A DNA stretch of 64,000 bases from Aristolochia californica. Its lineage: Eukaryota; Streptophyta; Magnoliopsida; Piperales; Aristolochiaceae. Location of the stretch: the NCBI GenBank assembly GCA_029961685.1, contig JARWKL010000011.1, positions 8,126,723 to 8,190,722 of the forward strand. Direction: 5' to 3'. The first letter of the stretch is position 1, and the number at the start of each line of letters is the position of its first letter. Shown piece after piece: positions 22,370-33,177 of this stretch. Under the pieces are notes generated by a model, which was not told where the DNA came from, did not search any database, and saw only the letters and a list, made by a program, of their open reading frames with translations. Both the position numbers and the translations under genes were made by a program.

Positions 22370-22660
22370 TGCCCCGTCAAAAATATAAAAAATATCAACG
22401 GTTGGAATTCCATGACAGAGGAACTTAATACCCCATAAAAAATATCAACGGTTGGGATTCCTTGACAGATGAACTTAATACCCTGTCAAAAATATAAAAA
22501 AATATCAATGGTTTGGATTCCAAAATGGAGGAACTTAATACTCCATCAAAAATATAAAAAATATCAACGGTTGGGATTCTATGATGGAGGAACTTAAAAA
22601 TATCAACGGTTGGGACACCGTGATGGAGGAACTTGATACCCCATAAAAAATATCTACCAG
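22370..22660 (+). repeat. Imperfect tandem repeats, 39-60 bp units
   Basis: Five to six units built on AAAAATATCAACGGTTGGGA followed by a variable part and GGAGGAACTTAATACC. Unit length varies because the CAAAAATATAAA part is present or absent. The same block occurs inverted at 51209-51490, also near the purine tract of a non-autonomous element. Confidence 0.85.
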
Positions 22661-23441
22661 TGAGAGTTGGTGTCCAGATTGGAACACCATGATGGATGAG
22701 TTTATTATTACATCTATGTTATACTCCCCCTGAATTGGCCAGCTGACCCTCATGGAAGAGAACACCAGCGTGAGGGGGAGTATTGGAAGATGTGGAAGAC
22801 TGCCATTTTATACAAAAAGATTTTATACACCATTTGCAACAAGCTGGGAGTTCATGATATTCTTTCACTCCATCATGGTGTGAATATAGATGTAATCTCT
22901 GTAACATATGAGTTAATAATGACTGCAACACACACACCAAAAAAAAAAAAAACTACTACTAAATAAAGAGCAGGATTATCGTACCCTAACCGCGTTATAT
23001 TTGCCTCTTCACTTTTTTTTTTTTTATCAGTAAGCTTGTTATTATTATTTTTTATTTGATACTTGAATTCATGCATATTAACTCTGTGAAGTAGCCCTAA
23101 AGATGTGTGCTTCTATTTACATAGAGTGTATGTTAGGTGTCATTTTAAGGTCTCTAGTGCTTTGCCCTTCTTACATCATTCATCTCATATTCTCCCTTAG
23201 CGTAATGGCTCCGTTAATGGAACTCATTTCAAAGGCGAAGATTGGCATTATGAAGTAGTATCAAACAGTAGTGTAGCGGTGAAAGACCGACTCCAATTGA
23301 ACATCTGAGCCCGCAGAATGATCTTTTGAACCAAAACGGTAAAACTGGATATCTTTTATTTCTCTGAAATATAATAGAAAGTAAACAGTTTTCTTTTATA
23401 GCCCAGCACATTGATCATCGATCATCGATGGAAGAACATGT

Positions 23442-23447
23442 GTTTAT
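23442..23447 (-). terminator. Polyadenylation signal of peptide gene A
   Basis: AATAAA on the - strand, 52 bases after the stop codon; conserved at 57792-57797 in copy B. Confidence 0.5.
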
Positions 23448-23498
23448 TTCTTCCTTAAAATAAACTGCTACGGCTCTTCAAGTTATTGGTGTAAAAAT

Positions 23499-23861
23499 TC
23501 AGCATTTGCAGTGACAGTAATGGAGTCCTCCCATGGTTTTGCATGTGCTGCTGTTATAATCACGGCATGGAGAACAATAGTTTATGCACTGCGAGTCCTG
23601 GCAATTTGGCATATGATGATCTGCGCAGCATTTTGAACCATCATCATTGACGGTGTCGTTTCCTGCAACAAATTAATAGAAATAAATAAGATTCAGGAAA
23701 ACAAGAAACCAACTTCGATGAGGAAACTCGAAACCCAGAAATCAGGTATCAGTTGCTAATGAAAATGAAAGATTAAAGAGGGAGTTGTGATTACTTGCTG
23801 CTGCAATCACAAGCATGACAATCAACAAGGCGGCAAGCATTCCGGCACCAGCTTTACCCAT
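23499..23861 (-). CDS. Secreted defensin-like cysteine-rich peptide, copy A (two exons)
   Basis: Exon 1 is 23795-23861, intron 23663-23794 (132 bp, GT donor GTAATC, acceptor TTGTTGCAG), exon 2 23499-23662; 231 coding bases give 76 residues. Residues 1-22 (MGKAGAGMLAALLIVMLVIA start) form a hydrophobic signal peptide, and the intron falls just after it, the usual layout of plant defensin-like (LCR/DEFL) genes. The mature part of about 54 residues has ten cysteines: CC-x7-C-x4-C-x3-C-x2-C-x7-C-x8-C-x-C-x-C. It includes the C-x3-C and C-x-C pairs of the CS-alpha-beta fold. The protein is probably secreted; role (defence or signalling) is unknown. An AATAAA lies about 55 bases past the stop. The paralogue at 57848 differs at three residues. 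I did not match it to a named family. Confidence 0.82.
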
Positions 23862-23931
23862 CTTGGCCTTCCCTACTCTTTTTTCTCTTCTTCTTTGTTT
23901 CTTAGTGTTCAGATTGCGAGAAGCTTTCAGT

Positions 23932-23938
23932 TTATATA
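23932..23938 (-). promoter_or_regulatory. TATA box of peptide gene A
   Basis: TATATAA on the - strand, 71 bases upstream of the ATG, a spacing that allows transcription to start near 23900. Conserved in copy B at 58279-58285. Confidence 0.6.
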
Positions 23939-23944
23939 ATTTCT

Positions 23945-26574
23945 TGTCATGAACTTGAACTTAATTCGGGAATCTTAAGAAGCATGCCAACGATCCAAAA
24001 CTAGAAGAAAACTCTGGCATGACACTGAAAGAATGAATGCGGAGAGACAATTTACCCCATTACGGCCAGCTGAAAAAGGAAGACAAGTAATTGATTCACT
24101 GGCAAGAGTAAGGTTTCCAAATAATTTTTTTTTCCTTTCTATGAACTTTGTTTGTTGCCAATGGACTTCAGATTTGGTAGTACATGTCCTAGCCATGGGG
24201 CTGGCCCCTCTAATCATACGGAGAGGCTGGTTAAGACCCCTTACCAATGCCAACCCCATAACAATAATTTTTGGATAGTTTTTGCAGTTCCACGGGAGGT
24301 TAAAAGACTCTTTAAACCTTTTTATGCTTCTGGATTTACTTCATTTTGTGTAAACTTTTTTAAAGATTTATGAGATTTCTAGGATTACAATGTGTCTCTT
24401 GCTATGAAGCACCGGGTGTATATATATATATATAAATTATCCTAAACCTCGAGATATCCTTGCCTACACAAATTTCAAAACTCCCAAGTGCGCTTGTCCA
24501 TTACTCGTCCTAGTGTCATTAGGAGCTCAAGAAGAAGAGCTTTCAACAAAGTTCTCACTCAAAGCTGATCATTTTTGTTCATTTAATTAATTACAAGTTT
24601 AAAATACTTGGTTTTTGATTGGTGGAAGTTTAGTAATGAATTTTTACAATAAATGTATGATTTAGAAAAACTTGCCATATAGCCAGCTTGAGTGGAGTTC
24701 TTGAATATATTTATTTTAATATCATATACATTGGAGCTACTATATTGCTGGTAGATGCACCTTAGAATTGGGTATAATCTTGTTCTTATTTTATATGGTA
24801 ATATCCGCTTATTAAAAGAGGATTTGTCGTGCATTAACTAGCTAAAAAAATATGTCTTGCATTTGTAAACCAATCAAGACTAGTATAAGCTGATTGGGAG
24901 TTGTTAAAAATCCCTTAATTGGGTCTAGGTGTTTGTATTGTTGGCCGTAAATCTCAAGTGTTAGGCTAGTGTTATATACCGTTGGAGGGTTCATGGTTTT
25001 AGATTCCATTTGGCTAATTCAATGTCCACCATCGTTTTTGTCCCCCTATCATTCACCACCACTTCAAAGTACATTGGATCCTGCTTGGCCTATTTGTTTC
25101 TTTTCTTTCAATTTTGTTAACACTACCAATGTTGAGAATGAGCATGGAGTGCATAGGTGGCTCCTCAATTTTTTTGGCTCGTCTCCTCATCTCTTTTAAA
25201 AATTTTTACTAATTCTTTCTTCAAACAATTACTAGCCAAGTCTTTACATATATAACATTTGTATTTACAATCAATAAAAGTACACGTGTCCTAGTGAGAC
25301 AACTTCTCATCATATTTTGGGGTGTGGTTCCTATCACCATGCACAAGTGAACTTCTTTATGTGATTGTACTTATAGTGTTTGTCGTGTATCTAGTCATTT
25401 TTTTATGAATACTCCAAAATTTTCCTAAATTATCTATGAATTTCGCTTTTGGGGCAAGTAAAGGGCACAAACCAATAATTTCAGTGTGACCTACCCAAAT
25501 GTGTCCAATCTCCACATCCAACTATCGAAGAGTTGAAGTAAATCCAAATGAAGGGTTTGTTGGCCAATAGTCCATTACCTATAGCTAGGTCAACAAGAGA
25601 ATTGACACAAACATTTCAAGATTGTGGTACTTCAACCGCATTGGCTGATAAATCAACGTCCCAGGTTTGGAATCCATGTGTGATACTAGTTTGTATCCTT
25701 TAGCATATGCAATTTGGCAAAAAAAGACCAGGAATTAACTATGAGTCCTTTCATAAAATTATGGGTCTAGCATTCTAAAATTTTGAATTACTACCACATG
25801 GGGTTTGAATCCTATGCACCGGTTCAACTCCATTTTCTTCCAATGGTATGTTTCTTTTGGTTAAGTCCTCCCCTGAGTTTGACTCTCTAACTTCTACTTC
25901 TTAATGGGATTGAATCCTTTTTTTGTGCCAAAATTTTTTGTTAACTGGGTTTGCATCATTTGTACTAATTTTCACCCAAATGGGGCCAAACCCACCCATG
26001 GGTTCTTATAGTGTGCTTCTTTAGTATAGGGGTCAAATCCACTTTTGATTCCAAAAGTTAGTGTAACTAGGGCTCTACTTATTATTCTTTTATGGTTCCT
26101 TTCATCTTTTCATAGTTCCTTTAGTCCTTGGATTCAGGTTCTACTCTGTGATGGTTTCAAATCTTACAAAGTGTTCAACGCCAGATTTAATTCTAAAATT
26201 TAGTGTAAATGGAGTTCCATTTTTTTTTTCTTCCATCTTTCAGGTTGATGGGTTCAAACCCATATATAGATTTGAATCCTTTTTCAAAAAAAATTGAAGG
26301 CTCTTTCTTTTCCATTAAATTCTCATTCAAGGATTACTGTAAAATTGTTGATTTTGTTATCATCAAAATTCAAGTTTTTAGAGGTGTCTTGAGCCTTATT
26401 TTCAAACTTGATGACTTCAATGATGCTCATTTAAGTTTCTCCATAGCATTTATAATATCCCACGCAGGGTTGGTAGGAAATATGCATGAGAGTGGACCTT
26501 GTATGATACACGAAATGAGGGTAATAGAGCTTATGGTTAGCCCATGTCTATCTAAGTTGACTGGTCCTAATTAA
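23945..26574. other. Duplicated spacer without recognisable genes
   Basis: Conserved with 58290-60974 but showing no long open frame, repeat family or RNA gene that I recognise. A TA dinucleotide run lies at 24419-24434. Short open frames here are kept only because the duplication is recent. Confidence 0.5.
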
Positions 26575-27384
26575 AGGAGTTTAAGGACGTATGTCTTGGA
26601 CCTTCTTAAAGAAACAGTAATGATGGGGTGTTGCCAAATTAACACACCTATGGAAGCCAATATTAAATTATGTGAAAGTTATAGAGAAGATATTGATATT
26701 AGTAAATATCAAAGAATTGTGGGCAAACTTATCTAGCTCACAGTAACTAGACCAGACATATTATATGTTGTAAGTGTGGTGAATCGGTACATGCATAAAC
26801 CACAACTTACCCATTGGTAAGCCTTGGAGAGGATATTACGATATTTAAAAGGAGCTCTAGGAAGAGGATTACTTTATAAGAAAATGGCAACTTCAACATA
26901 GAAGGTTTCTTAGATGCAAATTGGGCTAGATCACCTGATGACAGGAAGTCCACCTCTGGATATTGCACTCTTGTTGGAGGGAATTTGGTTACATGGAGAA
27001 GTAAGATGCAGAATTTGGTTGCGAGATCTAGTGCAGAAGAATACTGGGCTATGACTCACATCGTCAGTGAACTCCTATAGACCGGGTCCCTTCTTACCAA
27101 ATTGGGATTCTATAAACGAAGTTATATGGGTCTATTTAGTGATAACCTAGAAACTATTCATATCACTTCACATCCGGTCTTCCATGAAAGAACAAAACAC
27201 ATTGAGGTGAAATGCCATTTTATACGGGAGAAATTTCAAGCAGGTATAATCTCCCTCAAACATGTTTCATAACAAGTGTAAGTAGTAGATATTCTTACAA
27301 AACTGGTTACGTTTAAGATTCTATCTTTAATATGTGGCAAGCTGTGTATTTATGATGTTTTCTCTCCTCCAGCTTGAGAGGGAA
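26575..27384 (+). pseudogene. 5'-truncated Copia RT/RNase H tail (copy A)
   Basis: Shows the RT C-terminus (SKYQRIVGKLI-like block), the connection domain and RNase H up to the CGKLCIYDVFSPPA-type end. Stops and frameshifts are present (for example TAG in the RT block near 26735). It starts abruptly at the same point as copy B, so the truncation happened before the duplication. A purine tract (GAGAGGGAA) precedes the LTR. Confidence 0.82.
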
Positions 27385-27762
27385 TGTTAGACTATGGGCT
27401 CAAGCCCACACGTCCAAGAGTTGGCATCTTGGTACATAAGAAGACTTCTCATAAAGATTGCATGAAGATGTAATTACATGTCTATTTATGTCTCTTCTCT
27501 TGTAAACATTGTAGCTCTAAGGGCATTGTAGTCATTGTAACATACACTCTAAAAACTACAAATAGAGGTCCTTGGCTTAGAGGTAGAGCATTATGCCCGC
27601 TCTTCACTTCTCAAATTTGTCCAAGCTCTCCTTGCTCTTCTCTTGGTAGCTGAGCTCTAAAGCCTCTCTCCTTTCTCCCTTCTTTCCTTCTTCTTCTTCT
27701 TCCTCTTCTTCTTCTCTCCCTCCTTTGCTTGAGATCAATGTGATGGAGTCCTAAATTCTACA
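27385..27762 (+). repeat. 3' LTR of the truncated Copia (copy A)
   Basis: TGTTAGACTATGGG to CTAAATTCTACA, 378 bp, pairing with 61802-62166. It forms the right end of the segmental duplication. Confidence 0.85.
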
Positions 27763-28089
27763 CAAGGCAATAGGGAATAGTATCTTCCGTTAGCTATCAC
27801 AACAAGGGACTTATCGCCAAATGGATGAAGTAGGACTTGGAAGGATGTGTAGGCTCTCATAGTGCACGAGCCATTTGTCCACAAAACAAGGACAACTCTA
27901 TGTTCCACTACTTGAAATATTGTGGTTGATCAACCAATAGGCATTGATCGGTTAATGACCTCTGTAGAGTGACATAAATGTAATCATTTGATTTCCGCTT
28001 CACTCTTTTGGCATTACAGTGATGGGATTTGTTCTTTAAGCTCAAAATTTTCAGCCTAAGTCAATTATGGTGGATTTTGCATGCCTAGT

Positions 28090-28440
28090 ACTCCTCAAAG
28101 CTTAGAGAAACAATCAAACCCTAATGTATTTTTAAAGACATCTGCTAATTGATTTTCGGTGAGGACAAATTCAATCTTAATAACATTGGTTTGAACCAGT
28201 TCTCTGATAAAGTGATGTCTAATTTCTATATATTTTGATCGAGAGTAGTGAGCCACATTCTTACTTAGACTTATGGTGCTCATGTCACAATTGACTAAAA
28301 TTTCTTTTTGCTCTAAGTCATAGTCATCTAGTTGCTGCTTCATCTAAAGAAGTTGAGAACAACAACTTCCATATGCTACGTATTCAGTTTCGGTAGTGGA
28401 TAGTGCAACCAAATATTGTTTCTTGGAATACCAAGAGACA
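28090..28440 (-). pseudogene. Copia RNase H C-terminal fragment
   Basis: Shows the AEY-type block as VALSTTETEYVAYGSCCSQ, then LDDYDLEQKEI, HYSRSKYIEIRHHFIREL and NQLADVF, all standard Copia RNase H landmarks. One stop follows the SCCSQLL block. It is joined upstream to gag. Confidence 0.85.
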
Positions 28441-29380
28441 AGGATATTTTCAAGTATTTGGCACCAATGCCATTTTCTTCATCTTCCAATTGGCTTGACT
28501 TTTCTTCCATTGCATCCCAAGTTGAGATCAAGACTTTCTTCTTTTTCTTCTATGGATCTTTGCTTGTGGATGGAGTTCTTTTTTCTAACTTAGGATATTT
28601 TTTTCTTCTACGTCCTAGTTTTCCTCACTCAAAACAAACATCCGTTTTCTTATGAAATTTGTCATTTTGAGTTCTGAATTGGCCTTTTCTGGAGTTTTTC
28701 TTTTTCTTAATAATCCTTTAAAGATGTCTAGAGACGAAACACACTTCATCTGAGATTTCCTCACTAGAGTTTCTTACAACACTCATCTTGGCCTTAAGAG
28801 CAATGTTCTTCTTCTTAGGTTGCCTCTACACCTTTTGGTTCCACTTATTGTTCTAAAGTTAACATTGTCACAAATGGTTGTCTTCCTCATGTCCCATGAC
28901 CTTAGAAGTACCTTGAGAAACTTATCATTTTTCCTATAGAAGGAAATCTATTCTCCTAAGATATTCAACTCATTGATTATATGAGTGAACCTTCAATTTA
29001 CTTCAGCAATTGACTCGCCCGATTTCATTTTGAGTTCAATTAGTTGGGCTATCAATAGAATAATTCTAGAGTATTTAACTCTAGTAGTTCCTTCATGTGT
29101 GACCTTTGGTTTTTCTAAAATTTCCCCTATTGAACTCATTTTGTCCTATTGCACATAACAAGAGGTTTATGGCCTTGGAGATTGTTTTGAGTTGCTCCTT
29201 GTCTTCCCTAGTCAACTCATGAAATTCTTTTGCAACTAGAAGACCATTTTCAAGCTTTTGTTGCTCAAAGGGGCTATTCTTGGTTACATGCCATATGTCC
29301 CAATCCATGGATTGAAGGAAGAAGTCCATTCTTACCTTTTAATATCCATAGTTTGTTTTATTGAACAAAGGTGGAGGATT
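28441..29380 (-). pseudogene. Copia gag fragment
   Basis: The - strand translation around 29093-29329 (MDFFLQSMDWDIWHVTKNSP, then KAINLLLCAIGQNEFNR) is the capsid region of UBN2-type Copia gag. Sequence down to 28440 is Lys-rich with several stops and ends where RNase H begins. Confidence 0.75.
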
Positions 29381-29500
29381 GACAAATTGTCTTTCGGGGA
29401 GGAGCAATTTGTCTTGAGATGTCATTTATCTTTTTTTTTTTTTTTCGAAAACAAGGGGATTTTGAATTCGATTCACTATTTGGCCTACTCTGATACCAAT

Positions 29501-29931
29501 TGTTGGCCCACGTGACTTCTCAAGAGGGGGATGAATTGCGATTATGAAGTTAAAATCGAGTTAAGCATATAACTAAAAAATCATGCATAAAAGCAATTCA
29601 AGATCAAATATAACATGCACACACCACAGGGACAAATATATTTTATGTTTTTGATGTTCCACTAGTGGTAGTCACCACCTCAGAACCCTTACTTGGGAAA
29701 ATTCCACTATTCTCAAAGCTCTAATAGCTGAAATTGCAAAAGTGATTACGACTCTCTTTGACCAAGTGTAGCTCAATACACGATTTTTACAAAGTCAATC
29801 TCCCTAAGAGATTGCTGTTAGATTCTAGCTATAGCTACATCTTTCTATCAAGATTAAATAGGCTCTAAATGAACCTTTCACAAATACAATTAAAGACAAG
29901 TTAAAGTTTACACCCTTGGAGAGATGTTTCT
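29501..29931 (-). repeat. LTR part of the second-lineage Copia
   Basis: Begins TGTTGGCCCACGTG right after the primer-site complement and is interrupted at 29932 by another LTR. Its missing U3/R part is probably 36301-36726. Confidence 0.6.
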
Positions 29932-30319
29932 TGTTAAATTTAGAATCCCATGATAGGTACTCGACCAAGAAAGTGAGAAAGGGGAGAAAGAAAAAGATGA
30001 GAGGAAGAAAAGAAGAGGAATAAGGAGAAGAAGAGAGGGATGGCTATGTGAGTTGGGCAGAGAGAGAGAGAGAGGGTTTGAGAGAAAAGAGTAAGAAGGG
30101 ATTTGAGAGAGAAGAGGGGAGACTTAATGATCTACCCCTTACCTTGTGCCTATATTTATAGTTTATGAAGGAAGGCTACAATGGCTTCATTGCCCTTAGG
30201 GCTACAAGCTCTCAAATGGAAAAGGCATAAGTAGACATTCATCATTTTCTCTAATTACACCCTTGTGGCATCCTTATGAGAATAATACTAATTTAAAACC
30301 TTTGCCATCTCTTTGATGT
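29932..30319 (-). repeat. LTR, first part (split by a 2.8-kb insertion)
   Basis: Begins TGTTAAATTTAGAATCCC and runs to the insertion at 30320; the remaining 51 bases are 33127-33177. Joined across the insertion it matches the solo LTR 3181-3645 in reverse, including the AG tract near 30060. It serves as the 3' LTR of the - strand Copia at 33178. Confidence 0.88.
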
Positions 30320-30626
30320 TGTTGGAATATATGATGTAATTAGGGTGGCACTGATGTAATTAGTTTATGTTTTGTGTCTCTTCTTCACTTTTATTAGGGT
30401 GAAGGGTATACTTATAATATTGGTAGTTTTTATACCTATAAACATATCTTATGGGGGAGGGTTTGGCTAAGTCCAAGACCCTAATTTCCTCCTTCACTTT
30501 TGCCTCATGTATTCTTCTCTGTTTCCTCTCTTGGACGTGTATAATACTCTATCCTCTATTCTTCTTCTCCATTTTCCATCTCTCCTTTGCTTAATCTCAT
30601 TACCTATGGAATCCTAAAAATCAACA
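30320..30626 (+). repeat. 5' LTR of the 2.8-kb non-autonomous element
   Basis: TGTTGGAATATATGATG to AAAAATCAACA, 307 bp. Confidence 0.9.
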
Positions 30627-32822
30627 TGGTGTCAGAGCGGTGATTGATTTTTCATGATTCCAATTAGGTTATCTACCCATATTTTGTTAGATGCTGCTCG
30701 GTGAATGAGTTCTTCTCTCCAAAAATATTTCAGATACTTCATGGTAGATGATCAATTGGCTGATGCTCTTTTATTTGTTTTAATAGGAGAACCCATATCA
30801 GTATAAATTTTTTTGCTTCATGCTTCATTACTCTGCTCATAAATTTATTTTTTGTTCCACAAAATCAAAGGAACTCTCCATGGAGGGAAGAATATCATTG
30901 AACTCAGCCATCGTGACTCTCTTTGGCTGGTAAGGTTTTTTATTTTCTCTTCATTCTAGAAGTTTTATTCCCCTGATATTGAATTCAGAATGGAAGTGGA
31001 TTGTTGCTGTAGTAAAATAAGCAGTAGAAGAGCTGGCTGTTACTACAAAACAATGTTTTTCTGTTAAAGACTACTGCTACTTGATAGCCATTGTTCTTGA
31101 ATAGCAGAGGAAGAATTAAACCAATGCCACGGGACGACTCTGCTGAGTCTATTTTCTGTTTTGGCTCATTGGATTATTTCTCTGCCAAGATCTGTATTTT
31201 GGCCGAGTTATTTGATCGTACCCGTTCTGACCGACAAGCTTCCGTTAACTTGCTCTGTTACTCGGTATCCACCCTTCTGTTTCTAACCCGAAATTGCTCT
31301 CTTGTTTACACTGTTATTTTGTTGCTGCCCTCTATTATTACCATCATTTTTTGTTATCTCTATGAGCAGACTTGTGATCTCCATGATCATGTCTCGTTGG
31401 CAATAGCTATTAGTAGACCTCTCTACAGGTTTTGTGGATTTAATCTGCGAAACTTGCTGCTGGTTGTTGGAAGATTATTTTTTGGTGCAGACTATTGCAG
31501 CCTCAGTCACTTGAGCTGTTTTTGCCGCTAGCATTTCCATATCGAGATACAAATCTCGCACGCTTCCAATTTTTTTTTTATCTTCCTCTACTGGATTGAT
31601 TATTATTCGGATGAGTTTATTCTGGAAGTTGTATTGCTCTGCTCTATAAATTCTGTTGGAGCTTGATTAGCAGATCATGATTGACTTCCCTAGATTTTCG
31701 TTGTTTGTCTCTATCTCTGGTTTTGTTCGGCGTGATGGGAAGAAATGATATTGTTGCAAAATTTAATGTTTCTTAACTAAGGAAACTGGTTTTAATTGAA
31801 CGCTAGGCCAACCCGGACTAGACCTTGTCGGGTCAAGCCACTGAACTGGGCTGCCTTCTTGCTGCTGGCAAGCAGCACTAGTCTACTGATTTAACTTTGG
31901 CCAACTCGTTCTGGGTCAACTTAGTGGGTCAACTCAACTTGGGTCAACCTGATTTGGGCCACTTATTTTCCTGCCTCGGATATACGGTTCCGGGCCACAA
32001 GGTTTATACCTATTTTTCTTGTGACTCGACTATATTGGTGTGATATCTTACTCAGTTCGACTCAATTCTTTTTCTCCTATTGGATTATTATCTTGGATTA
32101 TTTCCGGATTTGGTGAAACTTCCTTCTTTATTGATGGACTCACTGCGGACTATTTCATGTGTCCTTATTACTCTTAAGGATTTCTATTATTTACTGATTA
32201 TCCGCTACTATACAACTGCACATCTGGTGCATGTTATTTGGGCATTGGCCCATTTATGCTACTGCTATTGTGTGTCTTTGATTGAGATATTATTTTTGAA
32301 GAAGAACTCCTCAGTTGCTTGCCTTGGGTTCATTATTTGCTAACTATTGTCGGCATTGGTTCGTCTGATGAGAATTTGAATTTATTAGAAAAATAAAGCA
32401 CGTGGTGGTCTCAACATCTTATCTTCCTCTTTTCCCATTACCCTTTGGCAGTCTTTCTCCTACCATCCTTTTTTTTACTCTCACTTACCCTTATTGGCCA
32501 ACCCTTTTAAAGCATTGATTTGATTGGTCCCTTTTATTCATATGGGTGTTTTAAGTCCATTGAGACCTTTTATATATACCCGTGGGTCTTTATCACCGTC
32601 TTGTGAAAGACAAGTATTATTTTCACTATATTTGTTCGAAATTCTTCAATTTTGGTTTTGACTTATATTTTATCTCCCATTTTTACCTTTTGAGAGCTTG
32701 TGTTCATTTTCGTACTTATCCTTGGGACATTGGGATGGATGAGATTATTACTACATTTATGTTATTTGGTTCAAACTGGGATCACTGCCATACCTCCCAA
32801 CTTGAGGGGAGGGGGGTGGGGG

Positions 32823-33126
32823 TGTTGGAATATATGATGTAATTAGGGTGACACTAATGTAATTAGTTTACATTTTCTTTCTCTTCTTCACTCTTATTAG
32901 GGTGAAGGGTATACTTTTAATATTGGTAGTTGTGATACCAATAAATATATCTTATGGGGGAGGATTTGGCTAAGTCCAAGACCCTAATTTCCTCCTCTTT
33001 TACCTCCATATTTATCTCTCTTTCCTCTCTTGGACGTGTATCATACTTTATCCTCTATTCTTCTTCTCCTTTCTTCCATCTCTCATTTTCTTAATCTCAT
33101 TACCTATGGAATCCTGAACATCAGCA
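32823..33126 (+). repeat. 3' LTR of the 2.8-kb non-autonomous element
   Basis: Matches 30320-30626 closely; ends CATCAGCA, one change from the expected ATCAACA. Confidence 0.9.
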
Positions 33127-33177
33127 TATGTGGGGAAGGTATTTACCTTAATTCCCCTTTTGAGAAGTCTTCCAACA
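33127..33177 (-). repeat. LTR, second part (after the insertion)
   Basis: TATGTGGGGAAGG to CTTCCAACA completes the LTR begun at 29932. CTCCCCCTCAAG, the purine-tract complement of the Copia to its right, follows at once. Confidence 0.88.

Larger units (their letters stand above)
20258..22870 (+). mobile_element. Non-autonomous LTR element lacking its 3' LTR
   Basis: A 5' LTR (20258-20658) ending TTCAACA is followed at once by TGGTATCAGAG, the iMet primer site. The interior has no gag or pol. It holds a leader that is similar (opposite strand) to 42530-43250, a tandem-repeat block at 22370-22660, and at 22825-22870 a short remnant of the Copia RNase H end (GCAACAAGCTGGGAGTTCATGAT). A purine tract (GTGAGGGGGAG) is at 22770. 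No 3' LTR follows, so the copy is truncated. It looks like a deletion derivative of a Copia of the 38292-43625 type. Confidence 0.75.
22940..27762. repeat. Segmental duplication, copy A
   Basis: Matches 56770-62166 nearly throughout in the same orientation, about 34 kb apart. It contains a cysteine-rich peptide gene, about 2.6 kb without recognisable genes and a 5'-truncated Copia tail with its 3' LTR. Both copies start next to an A-tract and end with the LTR. Copy A lacks about 520 bp present in copy B at 57018-57538, and the peptide-gene intron is kept in both, so this was DNA-level copying. Confidence 0.88.
27763..29931 (-). mobile_element. Copia deletion derivative, second lineage
   Basis: On the - strand: LTR (29501-29931, its U3 side displaced to about 36301-36726 by a nested element), primer site complement CTCTGATACCAAT, gag (about 28440-29380), RNase H end (28090-28440), then sequence at 27763-28090 that resembles an LTR U3 with a GATCAACCAATAGGCATTGATCGG motif also seen near 36650. 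Most of pol is deleted, with gag joined directly to RNase H. The lineage differs from the other Copia copies and recalls SIRE-type elements; that label is tentative. Confidence 0.6.
30320..33126 (+). mobile_element. Non-autonomous 2.8-kb LTR retrotransposon, no gag or pol
   Basis: LTRs are 30320-30626 and 32823-33126. Flanks GATGT (30315-30319) and TATGT (33127-33131) are a target duplication with one change, and removing the element restores the host LTR sequence. The primer site TGGTGTCAGAGC follows the 5' LTR and a long G-rich purine tract (about 32803-32822) precedes the 3' LTR. The 2.2-kb interior has no gag or pol homology. It includes repeated GGGTCAAC-type motifs (31860-31950) and a stretch (32100-32345) well conserved in the element at 43921. 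Its longest frame (31091-31531, 146 codons) is not conserved there and is probably not coding. Confidence 0.88.

Noticed and set aside
22934..22952. A-tract at the left edge of the duplication as a sign of LINE-type retroposition
   Set aside because: The duplicated block keeps an intron and ends with an LTR, and no target duplication flanks it, so RNA-based copying is unlikely.
23975..24259. 94-codon - strand open frame, also present in shortened form at 58323-58544
   Set aside because: Shared only because the segment is duplicated. Length differs between copies, and there is no signal or domain I recognise.
31091..31531. 146-codon frame inside the 2.8-kb non-autonomous element
   Set aside because: Hydrophobic low-complexity translation with no counterpart frame in the sister element at 43921; treated as chance.
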